From Amphibalanus amphitrite (lineage: Eukaryota > Arthropoda > Thecostraca > Balanomorpha > Balanidae): DNA of 64,000 nucleotides. Position numbers and translations under genes: made by a program. The notes under the pieces were generated by a model, which did not search any database, was not told the origin of the DNA, and worked only from the letters and a program-made list of their open reading frames with translations. Of the stretch, positions 48,647 to 59,919 are shown piece by piece (position 1 is the first letter of the stretch; every line of letters starts with the position of its first letter). The stretch spans positions 1 through 64,000 of the forward strand of contig NW_024882731.1 in the NCBI RefSeq assembly GCF_019059575.1, in the 5' to 3' direction.

Positions 48647-50745
48647 ATCTACCCCTGCTCGGTATTCGACCACCCGGAAACGGGGTTAATCCGTCCGAAA
48701 TAGGAGCCGAAAACAGACGACTGGAGGAGTCTCAGGCCACCCAGGTACGGACCAGACAGGGCTGGACGGTGAACAGCGATGGACGTGACACTGAAGTGCT
48801 CCTTGGTCTGCATTCTGATGGTAAGTCACCTAACCGAAGTTTTTGTTTCATTGTGTACAAAATTACAAATCGTATTGCAAGAATTATGTTTTTATTGTAG
48901 TTTGCGTACAATTATTACGCATTTTCACTTTATACCTATAGGTACCTAGTTCATATTCATAGTTATATGATCTTGTGTCCACTGATGAAAAAAAAAACTT
49001 ATTAGATCGTCGTTGTTACGATAATGTTAGATATCGATGCAACATGTGTTTTGGCACTTCGGTGGTTCGAAACATCAAAAAATGAGAATTTAATTATGCG
49101 AAAGTTAACTTCACCGGTGTACGGGTGTACATATGTATGCATCGTATACAATTAAATATAAAGCATAAACCTGCGTACATAATTAGCTTCGTAATCGCCA
49201 TAGACATTAAAATATGCATTTAACGCTTGAATATATATGCCTTCGTAAATCTTATTCTTTTTTTAACATATAACTTCCTTCACTGTGCTCAGTGCTCACC
49301 TACCTCCTCTCTTACCCAGGCGGTGGCCGTTTGGCCGGTAGCTTCCCCATTGACACCGCCGGCCGCGACACGGTTCGCTAACGGCTCCCACCTGTACGAC
49401 TATCTGTACGGCGGCGGTACGGCGGACGAACGGCACGGCGGTACGGCGGGAGGGGAGGACCCGTGGCAGCAGCTTGTGGAGCTGTTCTCCGCCGTGGCGT
49501 TCAACGGGGGACGTGAGTTTAATGCAGACGGGGGATGGAGTTAATATGGAAAGTTAATGATATATTTTGCAAGGAACAATGTGGCAAATGCGGGGTTTTG
49601 CTGCATTAATTGATAAACGAACGTTTAGATGCCTATTGGTATGCTTATTGAATCGTATAAAGCCATTTTAACCGTGATTTCGAATGGACAGATCGATGGA
49701 GTAAGAAAAGTAAATCGGAGGATTTCTATTCGGTTTGTGTGCAATTGCATTGTGCATTGCAGTATGCGAGCCTTATTCATCCTCGTAACATTTACTGCCG
49801 TATTTATAAACCAAACACTCACAAGATCGGAGGCAGACGTTCCACATTTAACGACGTGTATTCAACACCATAATTGTTTGGACGCGTTCTATTGTTTTGT
49901 TAACGGCCGACGGAACACCGACTTCAACTGTACGCTGTCCCGAAACGGGAATTTTACGACTGCAAAAGAGCCCTGTATGTTTAGCGGAGAACAATTGGGC
50001 CATTGTCGCTATAAACACCTTACAGACTGTTTGCCCTTTCGGCTATCGAGGTGCCGCAGAAAAATTAGAGAACTTCCGAATTTAGAGTAAAATTGCAAAA
50101 CATTACCTACACATTAATTGCTTTATTGGAATGAGCAATATTTTATGTCGCTAAAATTATTTTCATTATTAGAAGAACTAAGTGTAGCCAATATCTCATT
50201 GACATACGGAGAACAAATAGGCATCCAGTTTTCTAAAAAAGAAAGAAAGAAAAGAAACTTAGATAAATATAAAGAGCAGCGTACACAAAAAAAAACATTC
50301 CAGCCAAACAAGTGTTTTAGGTAGGTACTTTAATGCACGTGAGCAATTTGATCGAAATGATCAATAATTAACGTTGGATGGATTTGCAGATTACGTCGAT
50401 ATAGCTTCCATCAGTCTACGGTCTCCTGACCCTGATAATGACCTATGCTGACCTTGACCCTCAGCTGGAGGTCGGACACATCCCAGAGGTCACCGCAGCC
50501 GGCGACAAGCCTCGTCGTTCGAGACAGGATTCTACAGTCACCCCGGACACCAAACAAAAGACGGATTCTTCCAGTATCAGGCCTTCGGAGAAGAAGCGGG
50601 GGAAGAAACGACAGAGGAAGAAAGCGAGAGTCTGCCCTTTTTCGGTGAAGTGGCATTCGCGTTCCCTTTGGTGTTGCTTGATATCCCCTACTCGGGTATT
50701 AAAATCCCCATGTTTGATTATGACTCACGGAATTATTATGATTGA
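48647..50745 (+). CDS. Unrecognised multi-exon protein (5' end missing)
   Basis: Three exons are proposed: 48647-48744 (acceptor CTGTCTGCAG, donor CAG|GTACGG), 49320-49512 (acceptor CTTACCCAG, donor GAC|GTGAGT) and 50465-50745 (acceptor CTTGACCCTCAG, stop TGA). Phases 0 and 1 match across the two introns. The middle exon is open in only one frame, and that frame leads by splicing into a 93-codon frame that no ATG opens. The middle exon has NGSHLYDYLYGGG (an N-glycosylation sequon) and a predicted helix, DPWQQLVELFSAVAF. The last exon has a furin-like RSRR, then an aromatic stretch GFFQYQAFGEE, an acidic run of Glu and a hydrophobic C-terminal part. This suggests a secreted or processed protein; I do not recognise the family. 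The first exon is the weakest (GTAAGT at 48821 is an alternative donor but breaks the frame). Confidence 0.5.
49764..50090 (+). CDS. Predicted secreted eight-cysteine protein, nested in an intron
   Basis: An uninterrupted 108-codon frame begins with a signal-peptide-like stretch (MRALFILVTFTAVFINQTLT, likely cleavage near residue 24). The mature part has eight cysteines at residues 32, 38, 44, 56, 71, 81, 89 and 97, an even number consistent with four disulfides, and sequons at Asn55 and Asn63. It ends in a basic tail (RCRRKIR). It lies wholly inside the 49513-50464 intron of the unrecognised gene, same strand. The frame is also open upstream to 49629, but the ATG at 49764 follows a splice-acceptor-like TGCATTGCAG and starts the hydrophobic stretch. 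The spacing 5-5-11-14-9-7-7 matches no family I know, including peritrophin and WAP. It may be a small gene, an alternative terminal exon, or chance. Confidence 0.45.
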   Translation: MRALFILVTFTAVFINQTLTRSEADVPHLTTCIQHHNCLDAFYCFVNGRRNTDFNCTLSRNGNFTTAKEPCMFSGEQLGHCRYKHLTDCLPFRLSRCRRKIRELPNLE

Positions 50746-50989
50746 GAGCCTGACTGCAAAGTGTGTTAGTCTTTTAGGCATCCTAGAAATATAATTTCAA
50801 AGCTAATTGCCCACATGCTTGTCAGATTCTTAGCAAAGTGCCAAACAGATGCATCAGGAATATTGCTAGGCTGGCCGCCTTTGGAGCTGAACAAACATGC
50901 CTAAATGCTTTACACGTGAGCAATTTGTCACATTTGTGTGAGTCGTGACCGTTCTCACTGGCTGTACTGAGCTGTAGCGATCTCGATGC

Positions 50990-50995
50990 AATAAA
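50990..50995 (+). terminator. Candidate polyadenylation signal
   Basis: AATAAA about 245 bases after the stop codon of the unrecognised gene, followed by TTTGTGCTGTACGACTGTGT, a GU-rich tract. Confidence 0.45.
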
Positions 50996-51207
50996 ACATT
51001 TGTGCTGTACGACTGTGTGCATATTGTATAAGGCATGCCTACGACTTACGTATCTACATATATCGACAATGACGTTCAGTCAAAGCATGAAAGGAGGCAA
51101 ACTTGTAGCAACCATTAACTTAGAATGGAAAATTTTCAAATCCCGGAACTGGGTAGATAACAGCTCCCCATTCCATTCGCAATTCTCATAAACAGCAGTG
51201 TTTTTAA

Positions 51208-52211
51208 CCCGCGCACCGACGGGGGTCTGCGCCAACTTAGTACCGACGGGGGGGGGGGGGCGGATGACCGCCCCCCCCCCTGAGATCTCGAGAACGAAGC
51301 AAGATAGCGACAAGCGGTAAACGGCATCGGATACGCACGGACAAGGTCTACAATTTTTACTAAGGTCATTTTCAGGTCAGGTCAAAGATGACGTCACAGG
51401 GGTCGAAAAAGTCAAAATGGCGGCGCTAGATATGGAGAGGGTTTTTCTCGAATAACTTTCGAAGTAGTCAAGATAGGAACAAACTAAGGGCATCATCGTG
51501 ATCCTCTCGTCAATCCACATCGAATGGTATATATGTTGACCTCGAAAGGTCAAGGTCAAAGGTTGACCTCAGGTCACGTGACCTCGAGGTCATCATGTAT
51601 ATCATTCGATGCGTCTTGACGAGCTGAACACAATGAGACCATCCGCGCGGCTGTATCTTGTTCCTGTAAGGAGTTATTGGCAAAAAACCTTTGGTGACCT
51701 TTGATGACGTCACATGACCTTACAGCTGCCCAACAGCAAAACAGACCTCAAGGTAGTGAAGGTTGATCGTATGTGAAGTCATGTATGGTATATGGGGCCA
51801 TTCCGACCCGTTTTAGTGGTAAAAACAGGGAGTTGATTTTTCCCCCATTGACTTATAATGGGGAGGTCGCGAAATTGACCTGACCTTAGGTCACCGACAT
51901 CAAAATTCCGAGATATACAAATTGTAGCTACTAATGACCTAATAACATCCTGCGACTTTCAAAGGCCTCCGACATCTACTGTAGCTCTGGCACGGTGACA
52001 AAGTTGCAAAAAAGTGACTTGAGGTTGGGTCATTCAAAGTGACCTGGTGACCTGACCTTAAAAGTTAGGAGGTTCAAACTTGCACACCATGTGTAAAATT
52101 GATGAGAGAATAGTCATACCAAATTTCGCGGCGCTACGCGCCGCGGTTTTCCCGCTATCCGCGAAAAACCTCAGGGGGGGGGCGGATATCCGCCCCCCGT
52201 CGGTGCGCGGG
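51208..52211. mobile_element. piggyBac-like MITE
   Basis: TTAA at 51204-51207 and 52212-52215 flanks an exact inverted terminal repeat CCCGCGCACCGACGGGGG (51208 on, and its complement ending 52211). TTAA duplication plus a CCC terminus is the piggyBac signature. It is 1,004 bp with no transposase. A second inverted pair (GGGGGGCGGAT near 51250 and its counterpart near 52190) lies inside the ends. The interior has many AGGTCA/TGACCT half-sites, densest at 51547-51592. Confidence 0.88.
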
Positions 52212-52284
52212 TTAAGGTCCATCACTTCCTTCAGACCTGTAGGCAACTGTAGGCACCTACCCCACTAATTCTGCTAAATCTAGC

Positions 52285-52774
52285 GTGAAACTGACATCTA
52301 GGTCGACTCCTCCCCTCCACACAGAGCCTCGCCCTCAGGTAGGAGCGTCGCCACCAAAGTCTCCGTCGGCGCGCGGCGCACGGGGCCGCCCGGCCGGCCT
52401 ACAAAAGCGCGCCTCTCAGCGGGCGGTGTCGGCGGCACGCGGCTCCCAAACAGCGCCTGCTGGCGTCCACTGTTCTCGGGCCGGTTTGTTTCGCCGCGTG
52501 CGTCGTTACTGTCGACGCCCAAAGCGCGCCGGCCACCGCTCGGCGAACGAAAACAAACGGCCGCGCCGCCGTCTCGTTAGGAGTCCAAACTTTGCCGGCG
52601 CGCCGTCAATGCCGCCGCTGTGTCTCATTCCGTTCGCGGCGCCCGCTCGTTAACGATGACGTCACGGCGCGCGCCGGGCGTCGCTTTTTGAAACATGCGC
52701 GCCATTCTCTCGTCGGCTGGGATAATAAACGTCCCCGGCACCTTCATCTGACCGCGAGATGGGGCCGGCGGCGG
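52285..52774. other. CpG-rich patch, possible promoter or untranslated exon
   Basis: A short GC-rich, CpG-dense block follows the piggyBac-like MITE. It is open in a 122-residue frame (52285-52653) whose composition is simply that of CpG-rich DNA. It may be regulatory, but no gene can be attached to it. Confidence 0.3.
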
Positions 52775-53110
52775 GAAGACGGGAAGACGGGTAGACGGGA
52801 GACGGAGCGAACAGGCAGACGGGAAACGGACGGACAGATTACCGGATCGCTCTGGAGTAAATGGATATTAAATAGATGGATAATCGTTTAGAGAGATAGA
52901 CGAATAGATGGATAGATATTAGATGGATAAGTGGAATAGGGGAGACGGGGAGACAGAGCGAAATAAGGCCGGCGATGAAGAGACGGGGAGACGGGTAGAC
53001 GGGGAACGGGAGACAGACAGATACATCTACTGCTAGAGGGGTAGATGGATACTGGTTAGACGGATAAACGCATAGACAGATAGAGGCACTGGTAGACGGG
53101 TACCTACGCC
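52775..53110. repeat. GACGG / GATA-type degenerate minisatellite
   Basis: Interspersed GGGAAGACGG, GGAGACGG and ATGGATAGA units recur through the interval with changing length. Confidence 0.75.
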
Positions 53111-56046
53111 GGGAAGAATGTATCCTGGAAGACGGTTGCGGTATAGGAAATAAATGGATAGACGATTATGCAAATAAACTGAAAGACATCCACGGATAGC
53201 GTTGATAAGCCTTCACTTAATTCAATTTTTATTGATGATTCAACAAAGCAAAAGCGTTAGAGATCGCTTGTATACTGCATCAAATAAGTAGCACCTCAAA
53301 ATCTTCTTTTACAATTTGCAATGTTCAGTTTGCATCATTTCACCATACCGTTTAACGCTTGTTTTGACGACAGAATAAATCGACAATGCAAATGATCGAT
53401 GGCCAAGCAGTCAGGTCAAGCGGGATACGTAATCCACGAAAGGAAGAACTTCTAATCAAGAAACTGCTTCCTCTCAGAATAACTTACTTACACAGGGGCA
53501 GAACTTGTTAGGTTCCTCAGCCGCGAGACAGCTGCAATGAATGCTATGCCTGCCTGCCTGAATCCAAGCCCGAGAGCTGAGAGACTCAGAGAGATGTTCC
53601 GATCCGCCGCACCCGTGTTTGTATGTCTGTCTGCCGTCCATGTCGTCTGACGCCTGACGTCTGTCACCCTCCACTGTTTATGTGTGCTTTCACAGCGCAC
53701 TGTTGGTGCAGGCTAATGACAACTGCCGCTACTGTCCGGCCCCAGCGGAAACCACTGTTTGCGGAGCCGCAGGGGGAATTAGCGGAGTGAGACCCGGGCC
53801 CCGACCCGCTCTGATGGGTATTTAACCCGGCCGGAAGCGGGAGGGGAGGGGGGTGACAGGATGGTGAGGGTACACCTGTTGACGGGTCCTGTGTTGGCTC
53901 GGTGTTCAGGGAGCCGCTGCAGTGGTTTGGGTAGAGTTTGGGGAGAGCAGCGATTCGCTTAAACAACCCAAAAGTAAATACTCGTACGCTGAGCTGAGCC
54001 AAAGCTATACCGGTATCTACCATTTTATCTGTTCTACTTCTTTTACACTCATGCCTCCACTTTAGCTCAAATGAAATACCAGCGTCAAAGACTATGTTTA
54101 TCAGTCTTTGCCGTCTTGCACACAGTTCAATAATCCATGCGTGATCGCGTAGGTGTCCGGCAATATATTTTAACCAAATCATTCAGTTAAATATGAATCT
54201 TAATCACATTGCTTACTTTTATCATTGGAGGTAAGCCGAAAGGCACATCCGTTTGCGATTCAATCATATCCGATAAATTTCTTTCGTTGCTTGCAAAAAT
54301 GCGTTGGTGCAAAGGACTCTTGTAACATAAGTGCGGGCTCCCGGGTGAAGTGATATGTAAAGCGTTAGCGTATTTCAGGGTAGCAGGGCATGTGTTCCAG
54401 AGACGCCACCTGCCAGTCTTTTACAATACCGTGAACCGTTGACGCCACCCAAGGCCCTATATACCACGCCACCATTCCGACTCGAGTGATATCGCATAGT
54501 GCTGGCGTTTGGAAGAACAATACCTAGCCTTTCAGATTCAGCTAAGGACGTTTTGAAGAGATGTCTTTCCTCGTAGTACCTAATATATGGCTTTTGGGTT
54601 TTGGGCTTTTGGGCTTCGGCTACCGTAGAATTGCACCGGCTCAGCCAGTAGCACTTCGTTTAATAGAAGGCAGGCAATACGGATAACGTAAACTGCATTT
54701 CAGTCTTCCAGTGTTTCTTTTTATTGTTTGCTTCGATATCGTTTATTTTAGGACGATGAATAAAGATATGAAGTTAAAAATGTCAAACCAACCTTTTGGA
54801 TGATCGGAGCAGCATTTCGGATATGTGAGCAGCATGTTACCTACGTGTTTCAGGGCAGAAATAAAAATAGAGAAAGGCGCGAAACGGACACGAGTCCATC
54901 CAACTTCGATTTTTTAAACCAATAAACATATTTTTTAAATCTGGATAGATGAGAGCAGTGTGAATGGTTATTAAGCTCTCTTTTTGACCCTTGAAGACGT
55001 GAGCCCCACTTTCATAAGATTTCATAAAAAGACGTTCACGTAAGTGCCTAACAATTGCGAAAAGTTTCGATCGGCTGTTGACCTTAATGAAAGTCCAATC
55101 CGTGTATGCATTTAATATACATGGATCAGTGTCGCCCTCGCCCTACTAGCCCCAGAGCTATGCCGACAATCCTGCTCTCGCACACACACGGACGGAACGG
55201 CTGCCATCGGAGAGCTGACAGCCACTGGCTGAGCCCCCCAGCTCGGCCTGTGATTGGTCGACTGCCGTCGGCTGCTGGCCGCTGATTGGCCGGTATTCGC
55301 GGCCGGCGGCTGCCATTAGTGTGTGCCGCTGATGGCCGCAGCTAATTGGTGCCACCTGGGCGGCCGCCGTGTGCGTGCGGACAGGCTCGTTTGTGTGTCC
55401 GAGGTGCTTGTTCTGATACCCTGCCAAAACAATGGCACCGCTGCGCGCGGCGCGCTCAAAAACAACTCCTGACCAGACCTCAATAACATTGCGTCGTGCG
55501 CAAACATTGAGTTTTTACAGAACAAATTGTTACCTAAACCTGGCCAACTAGAAAACACAAACAGAAGGCGTCCAAACAAACAGCGCTCGTGCGCGGAGAA
55601 GAGGAGCGATTGATGGGCGGGGGCGTCGTCAGTCTGCCGGGGACCGAGCGAGACAGAGCAGCGTCCCGAGGCCGTCTCTCGACGAGGACTGTCTCCTCCG
55701 ACACCGGGATCGCCTCTGAGCTCAGACGATCAGCAGCACACTCCCAGACTCTCCGAGGACCGGCGAACCGTGCAGTCGAGAGCACGGTACCGGACTAGTT
55801 GAGAGGGAAACTTGAAGCCGGCAACCAGTGATTTATTGCATCGAAAGAGGTGGGACATCGTCTACGGTCCATTCAACTTTTTTTTATTTAATTGCAAACA
55901 TATAGCCTATAAAAACGTTTGTATTAGCTTTTCAAGCACGAAATTAATTATGGACTAATGCATCTAAGAAACTTTTCTTACAGTCAAGCAAATCGTGAAC
56001 GTCTCTCTCGCCCAACTCACTCTTCCCCTCCCCGTCTCATCTCCAG
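53111..56046. other. Upstream region of the forkhead gene
   Basis: No other gene is recognised. The longest ORF (minus 53664-54182, 172 residues) has no motif. A CpG-richer block at about 55170-55800 is a reasonable promoter candidate. A donor-like AG|GTGGGA at 55850 and the acceptor ending at 56046 would define a 197-bp 5' UTR intron. Confidence 0.4.
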
Positions 56047-56057
56047 GAATCCACAGC

Positions 56058-59000
56058 ATGGAGAGCTACGAGAGCTACCTGTCCAGCCTGGGTACGGTGT
56101 GTGTGCGCGCGGGCTGCGTCTCGCCCTACCTGCCCTTCTACTACCTGCCCCTGGCCGGGTGCCCGCTACCGCCGCCGCCGCCGCAGAAACCGCCGTACAG
56201 CTACATTGCCCTCATCGCCATGGCCATCAAGTCGGTGCCGGAGCAGAAGATGACGCTCAGTGGGATCTACAAGTACATCATGGAGCACTTTCCGTACTAC
56301 CAGCAGAATAAACAGGTGGGTACAACCAACAACGGTCGACTGCCCTGTGCAGCATAAAGGTACCGATTTATTGTGTGATTTATTTATCAATTCATTTATT
56401 TTTTCATAAATTTAGTCCAAACCTTTTGATTTATTGAATCATTTGATACATTGATTGATTGATTCATTCATTCATTCATTCATTCATTCATTCATTCATT
56501 GATTGATTGATTACTTACTTACTTAATTAATTCATTCATTCATTCATTCATTCATCAATTCATTAATTCATTAATTCATTAATTCATTAATTCATTAATT
56601 CATTAATTCATTAATTGATTAATTCATTAATTCATTAATTCATTAATTCATTAATTAAACAATTAAATAATTAATTAATTAATTCATTCATTCATCAATT
56701 CATTCTTGCATTCATGCATTCGGGCATTGGAGCATTTTTGTATGTATGTATTTGTATTTACGATCATGGGCGATCCACACATGGCGTGGCGATTACTGCC
56801 TGCTATAGTCATGTATATACCTAGCGGCCGTGACCGTGATTAATAAATTGACTCTGTTGCGACTGTGAAGTAGGGTGAAGTCGTATAAGAGTAGGTACGC
56901 ACTTAGTGGATTTCTTGCTCTCATTTGTTTAATATTTGAAAGAAAGAAATCGCAAATAGGGAATATTAAAGTTCATTAAATTAGCGATCAACCCATGGGG
57001 CAACGATCCTTCAGCGTAAATGGAATTGGTCTAAAACTGACATTTTCTGAACCGCTGCAGTTGCGTACTCTTACCATATGGGGTGTGTAAGAGTACGCAC
57101 GCCAGGCGGGTGGAGTACGCAAGCATATGAACACACCCCTATGCAGCTTGTACTGTCCAAATGCTTAACTTCAAACTCAGAAGGCATTTAAGTTAATTCT
57201 AGTATCCAAAAAGAAAAGCTTAAAATAAATATTTCAAGTCTATAAATCAGGAAATAATCATGTCGTGTGTTTCTTTAAAAAAATGCACAATCAAAAGGGA
57301 GAATAATTCGTATTTGGAAGAATTTCGGGTACGCATCTGCATCACAATGCTCCATTGATGATATACCTACAAAACAAACGTCATTGAGCGATATAGGTAT
57401 TAATAATTTTATATTTCTGTATATTCGATTTAATGTATAATTCTGCGTACTCTTACCCTCCTGAACAGTGCGTCCTCTTACCGTACATGCAATTCGCGCA
57501 CAAAACAACCCCGAAACGTTGTGCAAAACTCCGGAAACATAATATTGCACTGCACAGTATTTCCCCAGATAACCTCACAAGTTTCCCACAACAATCACGG
57601 AAATGTACCTTATCTCAACTGCCAAGTATCAAATTTATTGTACCATACCATAATAATATCATAACGCTCGAAAATAATATTCATCGCCTTAAACTCAACA
57701 GCGTCGCCGCTCAACGCCCACGTTCCGTTGGTGACAAGCACGCACTGGCGGCTTCATGTCACTTCATGAACTCGACAAGCCCGCGTTGCTAAGCAACCAA
57801 AACAGCTGATGCGTACTCTTATCGCCCGCGTACTCTTACCCGCCCTTACCCTACCAGAATAATACCAAATAAATCAATCCAATGCTCAACTCAATAGGTA
57901 GGTACATACCTTGAATTATTGGTAGGCAATCACACATCGGTTTGATCTTGGCTCTGATGTTTTGAAGTCACTAGGAAGGGCTGAAAGATGGGAGCCCGCT
58001 TATTCCGAATTGTTCATTTATTTTATACAATTAGTACTGGGTGTCCATTTCTATTCGAGACAATTTGGCGGATATTGTCCCTTGCACCCTGCAGACATCA
58101 GTGGTCCTCACATTTTACATCATAACGAGCCCTAGCGAGCTCCAACGTCCTTCCCGCCGACTGAGAATGCGCTTCATGCTATGCGGCACAGCATAGATTC
58201 AGGCGTTCATTACTAGTGCCATCTAGTGAGCGGGAGTGCAAACAGTGCTCAATGGCCGAGAATACGTTTCATGCTGTGCGGCACAGCATAAATTCAGGCG
58301 TCTGTTACTAATGCCATCTGGTGACCGCGAGTCTAAATAGTACTTACTCGATGACTGCGATGTTTTATGCTATGCGGTACAGCATAAATTCAGGCGTCCA
58401 TTACTACTGGCACCTAGTGAGCCGGAGTGCAAACAGTAGCCATCGGCCACGGCGAAACACGGTCAGCCGATATGGCTGAAATGTTATTTGCGGAGCTACT
58501 TTTTTACCAAAATGAAGTTCTACGAGCATCATGTTGCGCCTACAACGTACGAACATGATTAGCGACGTAATATGCGAGACGCGCGTTCTGCACATAAAAT
58601 GCTCAGTTACCTACGCTTTTATTTGGATTGGTGTTTGTTGGCCATAACACCTAGGTATTCGTCATCGATTTTGCTAAGAAATAAGAGCAACAAACTTTTA
58701 TTCATTTAAATGCCTTATGCCTACCATTAAAGGGACCCTCCCACCTTCAAAAAAGTTAATGAATTGGCATGAAAGTGATGTCGCTCGATTCAGAAAGAGC
58801 AAAAACGAATATCTACCAAATTTCACCGAAAAATATTCACCCGTTTTCAAGATATTAGACTTTTACTTTTGTTTACTTTTTTGGGATCTCCGCTGTTCCT
58901 AGCGACTTCATTTTAGAAGTGCGGCGTTCGCGGCAGATGTTGCGCGCAAATAGCATATACCACCACTGCTTTACAAAGATGTTAGTATAAGGTTTTAAAA

Positions 59001-59751
59001 TCGTTAGATTACCGCTGACGTCACAAATTCTAAGGGGCATCTCAATGCATTAGCCCCTTAGAATCCGAAAACTGCAAGTTTGAAATTCCATTTCTCCGAA
59101 TTAAAGCATTTTTCGATGTTGTGAGTGCCCAAACCGGTATTTGCAGGCCATGGCCACCAATTTGGCTATCTCAACTCAAAACTAATGTTAAGGTGGGAGG
59201 GTCCCTTTAATTCAGCTAACAAATGTCAGCTTTTATTGTAAGTGACGAATGGCACTCGCTGACTCACCAAACTTTCCATATTCCAACCTTACTGACACAA
59301 GCCGTGCCTTGTTCTTTTTTGTCCCCAGGGCTGGCAGAACTCGATTCGGCACAACCTGAGCCTCAACGACTGCTTCCGTAAGTTACCTCGTCAGAAGGGT
59401 CGACCCGGGAAGGGCTCGTTCTGGACTCTCGACCCCAAGTTTGCCGACATGTTCGAGAACGGCAACTTCCGCAGGCGGAAGAGGCGGATGCGCTGCCTGG
59501 CTCGGCCGGCAGACGCGGAGCCGGAGAGCTCCACCACGGCTCCGCCGGGAGCCGAGACCGGGGCAGGAGCCGGTGAGGAGCCGCAGCAGGGGGCGGCTCA
59601 GCTCAGCCCGCAGCCCAGCAAGTCCTCGCTCTTCACCATCGAGAATTTGATCAAGCCGGAGCCGCTGTTCTCATCAGGGTCGAGGGCGGGGGCGGGGGCG
59701 GGGGCGGCGGCCGAGGCGGCGGCGGCGACGATAGTAAAGATGGAACGATGA
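56058..59751 (+). CDS. FoxL1: Forkhead box transcription factor, FoxL1-like
   Basis: Exons 56058-56315 and 59329-59751 join in phase 0 (CAG|GTGGGT; CCCCAG|GGC) into 226 residues. The forkhead DNA-binding domain spans about 44-138, from [14 protein letters not shown] through recognition helix [16 protein letters not shown] to [14 protein letters not shown] and [15 protein letters not shown]. The last two blocks resemble FoxL1 most, then FoxC; a FoxL2-like ending is less likely. The tail has FTIENLI (188-194), an eh1-like Groucho-binding motif, overlapping the SUMO-type IKPE, a Gly-Ala stretch and a final VKME. This suggests a nuclear factor that can repress. The ATG follows a splice acceptor (AG 56045-56046) by 11 nt; the ATG at 55995 lies before that acceptor and is not used. 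The 3.0-kb intron splits the domain, which is unusual for this Fox group. The subfamily needs a tree. Confidence 0.88.
56446..56705. repeat. ATTC/ATTA tetranucleotide microsatellite
   Basis: TTCA, TTGA and TTAATTCA units fill this part of the forkhead intron. Confidence 0.95.
56870..57854. mobile_element. Inverted-repeat element with GTAAGAGTACGC motifs
   Basis: The left end GTAGGGTGAAG..TAAGAGTA (56870 on) and the right end, complement of GTAGGGTAAGGGCGGGTAAG (ending 57854), form imperfect inverted termini. If the outermost bases are read as TA duplications, a Tc1/mariner-type origin is possible; this is uncertain. The phrase GCGTACTCTTAC or its complement recurs at least seven times inside. 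No coding capacity is seen. It lies in the forkhead intron. Confidence 0.5.
58165..58450. repeat. 95-bp tandem repeat, three diverged copies
   Basis: GCATA(A/G)ATTCAGGCG recurs at 58191, 58286 and 58382, a 95-96 bp period. Each unit carries a hairpin of the form ATGCTGTGC-G-GCACAGCAT and a GCCATCTAGTGA-type phrase. It lies in the forkhead intron. Confidence 0.85.
58731..59206. mobile_element. TTAA-flanked MITE, copy 2
   Basis: TTAA at 58727-58730 and 59207-59210 flanks perfect inverted ends AGGGACCCTCCCACCTT. It is 476 bp and closely similar over its whole length to copy 1 at 12549-13021. It sits about 120 bp before the second forkhead exon. A short frame ([16 protein letters not shown]) is preserved in both copies, probably only because the DNA is conserved. 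Confidence 0.9.
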
Positions 59752-59893
59752 GTGTCTGATAGAAGTGTTGACCCATGCTGCGGCAAACGTCAGGGCCAGA
59801 GGCCGCTGCTGGTGGTGTGTCGTTGTAGGTATGTGGATTGTTCGTGCTGTATTGTCCATATGAGAGTGAAACGTCTAATGCTCTACCGAGTTC

Positions 59894-59899
59894 AATAAA
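59894..59899 (+). terminator. Polyadenylation signal of the forkhead gene
   Basis: AATAAA 143 bases after the stop codon, in AT-rich context, followed by a GT-containing tract. Confidence 0.65.
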
Positions 59900-59919
59900 A
59901 GAATGTCGTAAAATATTTG

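Noticed and set aside
53664-54182. 172-residue minus-strand ORF
   Set aside because: No motif, signal peptide or splice context; composition changes abruptly midway.
55995-56057. Upstream ATG extending the forkhead ORF
   Set aside because: A good 3' splice site (CCCGTCTCATCTCCAG) lies between this ATG and 56058, so the extra 21 codons are intronic.
58717-58902. Short conserved ORF in both TTAA MITE copies as a protein gene
   Set aside because: Similarity extends over the whole element including non-coding parts, so it reflects recent copying and not selection on a protein.
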